From Tuctoria greenei (lineage: Eukaryota > Streptophyta > Magnoliopsida > Poales > Poaceae), in NCBI GenBank assembly GCA_036927565.1, contig JAYESD010000012.1:186001-250000 (forward strand): a stretch of DNA of 64,000 nucleotides, written 5' to 3'. A model generated the notes under the pieces. The model saw only the letters and a list, made by a program, of their open reading frames with translations, had not been told where the DNA came from and searched no databases. Made by a program: the position numbers and the translations under genes. Positions 52,785 to 62,989 of the stretch are shown here, piece after piece. Numbering within the stretch: the first letter of the stretch is position 1; every line of letters begins with the position of its first letter.

Positions 52785-55700
52785 ATGGACCGTCGAGCGT
52801 GGATGTATAACATGCCAAGACCCGATCCTATGTACATTCGTAATGTTGCAAATTTTATTGAAGCATCCAAGAGACATGCGAAGTTGCAAAAGATAGATGA
52901 CATATTATGTCCATGTATCGACTGCGAAAATAAGATTGCTTGGACGGATACTATAGTAATCCAATCTCATTTGGTGAAAAGAGGTTTCAAAAATAACTAC
53001 ACAATATGGACAGAGCATGGTGAGTTAGATACACATGATGTGGATAAAGATGATGAGAGAGGCTCAGATGATGATAATGTTCATATCGATGATGGTAGTG
53101 ACAATCAAGCTGGTGATGATGATGATGAGTTCGATTGTGAGGAGATGTTGCGTCACATTGAACCATATGTACTGACTTCTATGGGAGCAAGCAAAGGTTT
53201 AAGTAAAATGGAGACATTGCAGAATGCGGCCACAGAGATTTTATATGATGAATCAAACGGTTGTGATAAAGAGTTTACTACATTGCGTGCAGTCTTAAAA
53301 CTACTAAAGTTGAAAGCTACGCACGGATGGTCCGATTGTAGTTTCTCTGATCTTTTGAATCTTCTGGCAGAAATTCTTCCAAATCCAAATAAACTGCCTA
53401 GAAGCACTTATAAAGCGAAGAAACTTCTTTGCCCGATGGCACTAGGTGTGACAAAAATACACGCTTGTGTGAACCATTGTATTCTGTATCGCAAAGAGCA
53501 TGAGCTCGCAACTAGATGCCCCATTTGTGGTGTCAGTAGATATAAGAAGGACTACAATCACCAGTATGTTACCAACATGAAAAAGACTCAGAAGAATAAG
53601 AAGTTTATTATTGGTCCTGAAGGTGACGATGACGATACTTCTGGCGATGCAGACGGAAAGAATAAGAGAAAAATTCCTGCATTGGTGATGTGGTACCTTC
53701 CGGTAATTGATCGCTTGAAGCGTTTGTTCTCAAACCCTAGGGAGGCTGAACTTATGCGTTGGCATTCCGAGGAACGCAAGAAGAATGAAAAACATATATG
53801 ACACCCTGGTGATGCAACGCAGTGGAAAAATTTTGATATTCAGTATCCAGAATTTGCGAAGGAAATCAGAAATGTGAGGTTTGCCTTGGGTACAGATGGA
53901 ATGAATCCGTTTGGTGAAAAAAGGAGCATACACAGCACATGGCCCGTGGTCTTAACTATGTACAACCTACCGACGTGGTTGTGTCACAAAAGGAAATATA
54001 TCTTATTATCTGTTCTTATCCAAGGTCCGAAACAACCCGGCATCGAAATTGATGTGTTCTTGGAACCTTTAATGGAAGATATGGCGAAATTGTGGAATGA
54101 AGGGGTACGTACACGGGATGAGTACAAGCGGGAGTATTTCACGCTAAGAGCAATGATATTCGTTACCGTGCATGATTATCCCGGACTGTTTACATTATCG
54201 GGACAAATGAAAGGGAAGAAAGGTTGCGTTAGGTGCGTGGATAGAACTGGATATCTATACCTCACTTCATCCAGAAAGACGGTGTACATGAGACATCGAC
54301 GGTTCTTGACAGATACACACAAGTATAGGAAGATGAAAGAACAATTTGATAACAAAATCGAAAAAGATACTGCACCGAAACCTTACAGTGGAAAACTTGT
54401 GTTTGAAATGGTCAAGAACATTCATATTGCTTTCGGTAAGGGAAAAAAGAGTAAAGGAATTAAGAGAAAGAAAAGTACATCTTCGGATGATACAACTGAC
54501 ATGGCTTTCAAGAAACAATCAATTTTTTTCAAGTATCTTCCGTATTGGAAGAATCTGGAATGTTGCCATAGTATTGATTTGATGCACGTTATAAAGAATG
54601 TATTTGACAGCATCATTGGGACCTTGCTGGACATGCCGAGGAAGACAAAGGATGGATTAAATTCACGTATGGACCTAGTAAATCTTGATTTGAGACCAGA
54701 GCTTCATCCAGTAGAAAAGGCGAACGGGAAGCATTACCTTCCCCCAGCCAGCTACAACTTGACGCTAGAAGAGAAAAAAGCAATTTGCGAATGCTTGCGT
54801 GGGATCAAAGTGCCCACAAGTTTCTCATCCAATATCCGCAAACTAGTCTCGATGAAAGACTTGTCTTTATTCGGTTATAATTCTCACGACTGTCACATGA
54901 TGATGACAGTTTTCCTTGCCATTGCAATAAGAGTAATCAAACCTGAGCATATAAAAGTTGTCATCACACGTTTGTGTTACTTCTTCAATGCAGTATCGCA
55001 AAAGGTGATAGCACGTGAAGATTTAGACTATCTGAAAACATACATCGTCGAGACAATGTGCAAGCTTGAGATGTGTTTCCCACCATCCTTTTTTGATATG
55101 CAAGTACACCTAATCATACATCTTGTTGATCAGATAAAAGCATTGGGGCCACTATATTTACATCATATGTTTTCGTTGGAGAGATATTTAGGAGTATTAA
55201 AAGGTTATGTGCGGAACCGTGCTCACCCAGAGGGTTCAATTATGGAAGGATACACCACTGAAGAAGTGATTGAGGGTTGCGCTGATTACATCAAAGATGG
55301 AAAATCGATAGGTGTGCCTATACCGGTACATGAGGGTAGACTACGTGGGAGAGGCAAAGTGGGTAAGAAAACTTTTATTGTTCAAGATTACAAGAATGTA
55401 CACCGTGCACATTTTGGTGTACTACAACAGCTCGCAATAGCTGAGCCGTACATCGAGGAACACCAAATTGAGCTTCGTGATAAAAACCAAGACCGCAAAG
55501 AGGACTGGATCATGAAAGAGCACAGAAGATGTTTCACTGAATGGTTAATGGATAAAAATATATCATACGGAAACACTATAGAAGAGGCAACAATGAAAAA
55601 GTTAGCTTGTGGCCCATCTGCTTTGGTAACATCATGGCAAGCATATGACATCAATGGTTACACATTTTACACTAAAGGAAAAGACGGTAAGAGTGTTGCA

Positions 55701-56186
55701 CAAAATAGTGGTGTTCGTATTGAGGCTTATGATTCACAAGGGCAGAAGACCACATACTTCGGGTTCATAGAGGAAATATGGGAACTCGATTATGGCGAAA
55801 GAATGGTAATGCCCGTATTTAAGTGCCAATGGGTCAAACATCCTGATGGTTTGAAAGTGGACAATTACGGACTGACACTGGTAGACTTGAATAAAGTGGG
55901 TTACAAAGATGACCTGTGGGTTCTCGCCGATAATGTTGCACAAGTTTTTTATGTTCAAGATCCAGAAACTGAGAAGTTGCACGTAGTTGTTTCTGGAAAG
56001 CAAAATATTGTTGGGGTTGACAATGTGGGAGATAATGAAGAGGAATATAATCAGTATGAAGAGATGTACCTTTTCACCGAACCAGAAAACATCAAGCGCG
56101 TAGAGAGAAGCATTAAAAAGAATTTGAAACCCTATATGCGAGAAGATGTCAATGCTGGAAAAAATGTATATAGCAATGCGAGATGA
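52785..56186 (+). pseudogene. TNP2-type CACTA transposase, copy 2, single nonsense codon
   Basis: It aligns without gaps to the 1,133-residue copy 1 transposase. Codon 339 is TGA (53799-53801) where copy 1 has CGA, a C-to-T change at a CpG site. This cuts the protein before the TNP2 core, whose Asp371 region follows. The rest of the frame (open again from 53874) is intact, with DUF4218- and DUF4216-like parts. A few replacements are visible, for example Thr to Ile before KNVFDS, and Glu to Gly in the YTKGKDGKS segment. Unless the stop is read through, this element depends on transposase from elsewhere, such as copy 1. Confidence 0.92.
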
Positions 56187-56325
56187 TATATATTGTATAT
56201 ATTTGTATCTTCTGAAATCAACTTAGAACAATGTTGGTATATGGATTGTGTCCTTTTGCATTTGTGTACATATGCGTTTGGACTCAATGATTTGGAAGTT
56301 TGGAAGTTTGGTCTTTCTTCAGATA

Positions 56326-57165
56326 ATGATGTCTCGGGCGTGTAGCCGATTGAAGGAGGAGCGCTTGGCGTGGCGCAAGAACCATCCCCATGTATGTACA
56401 TATGGCACACCGGTCACATGGTTGTATATACATATGTATCTGTAATGGACTGATGAACTTAACTGTAGTTTGTTTTTCCGTGTTGTTTGTTTTTGGTATT
56501 TTCAATTTCTCCGCGTAGGGTTTCTCTGCGAAGCCTGAATCGGGAGATTTATTGAAGTGGCAGTGCATCGTCCCCGGTAAAGAAGGGGTAAGTCATGAAG
56601 AACAAGCACAATATGAGTTTAACTATCGTCCTCCTATTAATAAATTTCTTTTGCAGACTGAATGGGAAGATGGTTACTACCCCCTGACAATCTCCTTCTC
56701 TGAGGACTATCCCTTGGTGCCTCCAAGATGCTCCTTTCCAATTGGGTTCTTCCACCCAAATGTCCATCGTTCGGGAGCACTCTGCATCGGGATTCTTGAT
56801 CAAGAGACTGTAAGATAGACCTATTTTGTTCATGTAATTATTACTTATAATTTTTGTCGAACTTATTTGAACTGGTTTCTTATATTGCTTAAATTATATT
56901 TCGTAGGGGTGGTGCAGTGCTTTTACAATCAAAACTATACTACTTGAAGTTCAGCGTTTGCTGCATCAGCCAAATGTGCCTGATGTTGAAAATGATTGCT
57001 ATAATCTACTTATCAAGGTTAGATGACACTTTGACTTAGTGACCAATGTAGGTTATTCATTCCTCCTTCGACATTTGTTAATATAAATAATGTCAATATT
57101 TTCAGGATCCAGCGGAATATAAGAGACGTGTTCGGGAGCAAGCAGGACGGTACAATTTAGATTGA
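56326..57165 (+). CDS. SUMO-conjugating enzyme E2-like protein (UBC9/SCE1 family), transposon cargo, copy 2
   Basis: Five exons: 56326-56391, 56519-56587, 56657-56809, 56907-57017 and 57106-57165, all GT-AG and phase 0, coding 152 residues. It has the same intact catalytic set as copy 1 (HPN 78-80, Cys88, Asp122, Arg13/Arg17/His20) and Ile at 74. Substrate-pocket residues differ from UBC9: the YPSGT that precedes the active-site region in UBC9 reads HRSGA here, so target choice may have changed. The ATG follows a strong acceptor-like CTTTCTTCAG, and a ~27-bp sequence from the TNP2 leader intron recurs at 56235. The gene remains open although the transposase before it is broken. Confidence 0.88.
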
Positions 57166-57439
57166 TCGATGGGAGCTTCATCGTCGATCTACAATGAATG
57201 TAGCATGATTTTTGTTCAGTGTGTAAAGAAATTATCTTTGAACAATTGTAAAACCTCTAATGGTGTATTATCACAATTAAGCCAGCCTCACTGGTGATCG
57301 AGCATTTCCTATAATGCATTACTGTACTAGTATCCGCTAGCTCATCTGTGTTTTTTTCCTGATACAATTTTGCCTGCACGACTACATGCGGCTGTGATAT
57401 ATAATTGCAACTACATCCCTGTAATTTCAATGAAAACCG

Positions 57440-57999
57440 CTTATGATAATTAAACAATGACCGCCACTGAAAATACATGATCTTCTTAGGCCGTTGTTAA
57501 TCAAGAACCGGCTATGAAGTTCATTGCATTACAGACGGTTATTAATTAAGAACCGCCAACGAAGATCATGTATTTACTCAGACGGTTGTTCCTTAAAATC
57601 CATCTGTGAAGTTCATTGCATTACAGACGGTTATTAATCAAGAACCGCCAACGAAGATCATGTATTTACCCAGACGGTTGTTTCTTAAAATCCGTCTGTG
57701 AAGTTCATGGCATTGCAGACGGTTAATAATTAATAACCGTCTGTGAAGATCATGTATTTACCCAGACGGTTGTTTCTTAAAATCCGTCTGTGAAGTTCGT
57801 TGCATTACAGGCGGTTCTTAATTAAGAACTGATTCTGAAGATCATGTATTTACCCAGACGGTTGTTCTTTAAAATCCGCCTGTGTTGTTCTTTCATCACA
57901 GACGGTTATTATATCATTCGTCATCACAGTCGCATATTTTTAAGGACCGCCTGTGTTTGAAAAATTGAGGCGCCTGTAAAAATGCTTTTTGTAGTAGTG
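57440..57999. repeat. CACTA-2 terminus and subterminal repeats, E2 side
   Basis: Tandem ~60-bp units with ACAGACGGTTATTAAT and AACCGTCTG-type facing sites, the mirror image of 18536-19110, ending in TAGTG at 57999. Confidence 0.85.
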
Positions 58000-58002
58000 G
58001 AC

Positions 58003-58560
58003 ATGTAGCTGTTTCTATGACAATGTGTTTCTATGAATTCTCTGCAGCTACTGCGGCACAGAAGAACCATCAAGAAGCGGGTGGAAGATGATCCATATAA
58101 CAAACAACCTGAACATTACAGCCTCTAGGTCCATGCACGATTGATGACAGTTTGACGACACTGTAGCCACATCGAAGTAATCTTACGAGAAGAAATTAGA
58201 ATAGACAAGATATGCGTGGTCAGTTTAAACATATGGTCACGTGGAGGAATCATCTGCAGTGACTGTGCCGGTATGTGAATCTATTTCACGTGAAACTAAC
58301 ACGCTTCACACTTCTTGACCAGCTCAACTGCACTTTGGAGTGTTGTAGACCAATAAAAACCATGTTGGAAGACCTTACTAACTAATGTGCGGAATGACAC
58401 GTGGTTCCCACACTCGTCTCCATGGATTTCTGCGATGAGTACGCAACCTTCTTCCCGGGAAATGCAGCGCATTAGAATGCTGTCGAAATGTTAGAGCGAT
58501 ACTTTCCCCGGATCTCCTAAGTAGCAGCGCGCGGATGTTCTTTGTTCGGAGGGGCTTATG
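58003..58560. other. unassigned sequence between CACTA-2 and gypsy copy B
   Basis: No gene or clear repeat is visible. The left border of the gypsy LTR could not be placed and may lie inside this stretch. Confidence 0.3.
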
Positions 58561-59142
58561 CCTCAATCAAGTGTTCTAGCGGATGGAAGTATGAGACAAT
58601 GATTTTTACGTGGTTCGGGCCGCAAGGAGCGTAACACCCTACTCCACGGTGAGTGGTATTGCTGGTATGTGTGTTTGTGATGTTCGATGTGGGGATCCTT
58701 TGTAACGGTGGCAGTCCAGGCCTTTTATAGACAAGACCAGATGCCTTACAAGTGGGGTCCCAGGGCCCGACAGGTGGTCTCGGGGCGATCTTATCTTAAA
58801 TATCTAAGGCTTCTTCCATAAGCTTGCTCTGACTGTGGACTTGAAAACTCGTCGTCTTGCCACCTGCGTCGTCAGTAGCCCATGCGCCGTTGCTGACATT
58901 GGCAGGGGATGTCCCGTCCAACTGTCTCTGTCGCCGTAAGCTACCCACTTGGCGGAGTGGGATAGGCCTGCAACATCTTCACTGTGATGCGATTGGTCGC
59001 AGCGGTACCTGACATTAGGCGTGCGCCGCGCCATGCGTCTGGGGAAGCCGCGCATCTTCAATCCTTGACAGGGATAAGGTGCACCATCCTCTTAACTCAC
59101 GTGTCCATCTGTCTAGGGCAAGTGGCCGGACTATGTGATAGC

Positions 59143-59310
59143 TCGGGAGCTCACCTCTGCGGAGGAGGTCAGGTCCCGCCTTGCGGACCACATGGCAGCT
59201 CGGGAGCTCACCTCTGCGGCGAAGGTCAGGTCCCGCCTTGCGGGCCACGTGGTGGCTCAGGAGCTCACCTCTACAGGGATGGCTAGGCCCCATCTGCTGG
59301 ATACGTGTCG
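59143..59310. repeat. three 57-bp tandem repeats in the LTR-like region
   Basis: Units start AGCTCGGGAGCTCACCTCTG at 59143 and 59200, with a diverged third at 59257. Each contains GAGCTC. They could be promoter repeats of the LTR. Confidence 0.75.
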
Positions 59311-59432
59311 TAGTGACATGATCTTTGCTTGCTGCGACATTATCGTGACAGTTCCCAAGGCGCCTGCTGCACTTCTGCTGCTTTCACTTCCGTCTTTATG
59401 GGAACCGCCGAGTTGCCTTCTTAGGCGAAGAA

Positions 59433-62400
59433 TTGCCTGGGTCGGTTTTCCTAACGGGGGACCTGGGCCCGTTTATCATGGACGTTGTGGTACGAGCCGT
59501 TGATTCAGAGCTCGTTCAAATTTGCACGGTGCGCCCAAATGCCACTAAGGTGCTTAAAAGGGGTACCTTTAAGCACGATGGAAGTTCCTTCCTTCCACAC
59601 GCTCCAAGCATTCGAGCCTTTGTATTCCTCCTTGGGCGTCTACCCACCCTTGAGGTTCTCGACCCCTGCTCCAATGGACTTAGCTCTGCCTCCTTCCCGA
59701 ATAAAGGATGCCTCTCCCGTGAGGCAGCTTTTTGGCTGGGAGGACAAGGAGTGACGGGATCTGATCCGTCCCGGCTCCTTGCCCTGGAGTTGGGGAAGAA
59801 GGAGATCGTCTTCTTCTAGGAGTATGCATACTCCAGGTTCGTCCCTCCTGATTCCTCTTTCCTGGTGACACTCCTGGAAGTCCTTGGGCTTCAGCTCCAT
59901 CACCTGTCGCCGAACTCTCCGGTGGTGGCAGCGGTGTTCTCACATTTTTGTGAGATGTTCGTCGGGGTGTATCCGAGTGTACCGGTGTTCCGACAGTTCT
60001 TCGTGCTGAGGCAGACCGGGAAGAAGAACAAATCCAACTTCCTGAGCGCTATTGCTTCCAGCATCGGGCCAACAACCCCTTCAAGTACATCACACCACTC
60101 TCTTCGGCGAAGTGGGCTGATTGGAGGAAGGACTTGGTGATCGTACAAGTCGATGCCCACGACCGCCTGGTTATGCCTGCCGGATGGGCGACGATCAGGA
60201 AGGAGACATGGGAGGAGCGGCCGGAGTTGGAGCAAGCCTACACCCTGGTGATGGAGAGGATCCAATTCCTGTCGGATCATGGTCTGTCGGAGTTGAAGGT
60301 GACGGCTGACTTCGTCTGTCGACGCCTGGCCCCCCTTCAGCACTGTTGTCGTCCTGCATGGCTCTACTTTGGGCTACAGGATGGCACCCGGCTGGTGCGG
60401 GGTCGCGACACAGAGACGACCCCGAAAGAGGTGCTCAATACAATGACTAAGGCCTGCGGTGACGTGGTGTCGGATGACTTCTTCAACTTCCCGCGGGCCC
60501 GCCCCTCGCTTTGCACGGATCGGGACCTTCGGGCGAAGGTTCTGAAGGAGATGCCAAACCTAGACGCAATCGGTCTCGCGCCGCGGCTGGTTGGTGATGA
60601 GAGTCGGGGCTTGGCCATCGTCGACTCTTCGGAGGATTCCACACCTTATTCAGGCTCCGAAGCTTCCAGGGCGAAGAAGGCATCCTCCGTCGGAGCGAAA
60701 GGCAAGGCGCCAATCCCTGACGCAGGCAAGGCGAAGGCACCGATCCCCGACACAGGCAAGGGGAAGGCCCTGATGGTCAAGGTTGTGAAGGAGAAACGCC
60801 CTCGTTTGCCACTGAGGGCGTCGTCGCAGGTGGCCTTCGCTCCAAGTCAACGACCTGTGAAGCGCCCCTCTTCAGTATTGGGCGTCAGCGGTTCTTCGGG
60901 GGGAGGCTCAGTCCGTCAAACAGCGGCTCCGCCGGCATCAGCGGTCGGCATGTCATGCAACATCCCCGTCGCCAACGCGATCCAGGGTGCCATAGAGGGC
61001 TCCGGCAGCGTCGCGCCTACGGAGCCTCAGGCAAAAAGGCCTAGAGCCGACGTCGTCGGCAGCTTGGAAGGCTCCAAGAGTGGCTCCGTCAGAGTTGGTG
61101 GAGGCACACCAACGCAGGGTGGAGGCATTGCTGGTGGTTTTGGCGGAGGCCCAACTGGGATGACCTCGCCTGTTACGCCATCGTCATGGCCTGCAGCTTC
61201 AGGGTCGCTGAAAGTGGAGGCTCGCTGGAGCTTCCGGGGACGTCGGTAAGGCATTCTTACCAACACTTGCTCTATTATCTCGCCTACCTTTGTTGGTTGG
61301 TCAAGGCTTGTTCTTGATTTGCAGGGCTACGTCAGCTGTTGTGAGGCCCTTACCGCCGGGGGTAGTGCCCAGAAGCGCTTCGAAGGCGGCTGAGGTGGCT
61401 ACAGCTGCGCTAGCGGGGCAACCCGCCAAGCTTGTCCAGGGGAGCGCTGCACCGACGTCTATGCCCAGTGCGGGTAGTGAAGCATCTCTGGCTGCAATCT
61501 CCAGCTGTCGCGCTGGAGGTACCTCCAGCTGTCGCGCGGGAGGTACTTCCAACCGTCGCGCCAGAGGCACCTCCGACCATCGTGGCAGAGGCACCTCCTG
61601 CTGCCGTGGCAGAGGCTATGTCGAAGTCGGCTCCAGGGGCTGATGGCCTCACCTCCACTGCTGCTGAGCCAACGGGCAGCTCCTTTAGTGATGGTGGCGC
61701 TGCTGCTTCGGGTGGCACCGCAACTTCTGTTCAGTCTCCGAGGGCAAGATCCCCAGTACTGGTGGCCTCGCCTTCACCGCTACGGGAGGAAGAGATCCCC
61801 GGGATGATCACCGGACGACCTTCCCTAGCTTCGGCGCAGTCGGAGCGCCTCTTTGACGTCATGGACTTGACGCAGACCAGCATCCTTCAGGTGCAATCCA
61901 ATCTCCGCCGGGCGCAGGAGGCTCTTGCCGCGGAGTTGGAGAACATGTGTGTCAAGGGCGAGCGCCTCTGAGGCTGGGAGGATCTACTGGGGTCCAGGAT
62001 CGCCGAGGCAAAGGCGAAGTACCAGAAGGAGAGCAAGGAGCTGGAGGTGAGGAACCGCTTGGTGAGGGCCACAAACGCCCTGTCCCAGAAGATTTTGGCC
62101 GATGCCAAGGTAGCCAACGACGCGGCTGACACCCGCCTGCGCCCTCTTGAAGAAGGTCGAGAGGCCCTGAGTCACCAAGAAGCCGCCGTTGCCAAGAGGG
62201 AGGTTGCAACCGTCGAGCAGGAGATGACGGGCCAGGCAGTGATGTCTCGGGCTGAGGCTGATCGGGACAGGCTGCAGTCTCGCCTTGAAGATCTTGAGCT
62301 CCGGGAGAGGGACTTGTCGCGGGATCAGGCGCAACATTCAGCTGAGAGGATCTTCTCCTGCGCGATCTCGACGTCCAAGCCCGGGAGTGCTAGATGGAGC

Positions 62401-62636
62401 GCCGTGACCAGGAGCTCGATCTGAAGGAGCATCAGCTGGCTCAATGCCTGGAAGCCGAGGGTAGGGCGATGGCGGAGACGGTGGCAACCCATGTCCTGGT
62501 GTGCTACTGGAGGCGGTACCCTGATCTGCCCCTGGAGCCAATTTTTGAAGGTCCCGTTGAAGAGCGCGAGGAGGCGACAGCGGCAGAGGTCAAGAATGTT
62601 GCAAAACATGTCGTCGCGCAATTCGCTAGGGACTAA
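59433..62636 (+). pseudogene. gypsy-type element accessory ORF (Transposase_28-like, coiled-coil tail), copy B
   Basis: A longer copy than the one at 9889. The conserved part reads LLEVLGLQLHHLSPNSPVV and FSHFCEMFVGVYPSVPVF, then ADWRKDLVIVQVDAHDRLVM and PAWLYFGLQDGTRLVRGRD, typical of the grass 'putative gypsy type transposon' family. A 79-bp intron lies at 61246-61324, and an Ala/Glu/Arg coiled coil ends the protein. Defects: TAG at 59817-59819, a frame change near 60030-60130, TGA at 61969-61971 (shared with copy A) and a late frame change near 62380. The start is uncertain. Not functional as it stands. Confidence 0.7.
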
Positions 62637-62989
62637 GGCTGGCAGGCCGACTTTGTATCTGGGGTTCGCACCTTTGTAAATATTCCTTAATGAATATAAA
62701 TTTATGTTTCGCTTCTTGGCTTGTCTTTGTGCTTCTAAACTGTTCCTCTGAGTCCTTAGTTGCGTAAGGGTTTGCAGAACCTTTGTCAAGCCCGTTAGCT
62801 TTTGAGGACCAACGGTTGCACCATTGATATGGCCGAGATGCTGCCCATTGACTTCCTGCCTACGGAACCCCCTTAGAGGCCCCTTGGTAGATGTGGTTAG
62901 TTGGCTAGACACATCTATCATTTGATTTGCAAGAGGTCTTCAACGTGCCACCATAGAGCACTAGGGAGTTGGAGTGTCAGAGCACCCAC
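62637..62989. other. 3' region of the accessory ORF, copy B
   Basis: Counterpart of 12059-12419, with a probable polyadenylation region near 62690. Confidence 0.4.

Larger units (their letters stand above)
39654..57999 (-). mobile_element. CACTA (En/Spm) DNA transposon, copy 2, complete with target duplication, inverted relative to copy 1
   Basis: It begins CACTGCTACAATAAGC at 39654 and ends, read inward, with CACTACTACAAAAAGC at 57999. GAC is duplicated at 39651-39653 and 58000-58002. At 18,346 bp it is 447 bp longer than copy 1. Coding blocks align to copy 1 with no length change: coordinates sum to 76,164 across the Ulp1 gene and to 76,539 across TNP2 and the E2. The difference lies in the central repeats, in the missing F-box gene, and in 76 bp at one end. 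Different target duplications show two separate insertions. Confidence 0.96.

Noticed and set aside
18536..57999. A single giant palindrome or segmental inversion
   Set aside because: Each arm ends exactly at CACTA-type termini with a different 3-bp target duplication, and the 3.2-kb centre has no symmetry. Two insertions explain it.
58378..59061. Short frames in the LTR-like region as genes
   Set aside because: No recognisable domain, no conservation seen, and they overlap LTR-type sequence.
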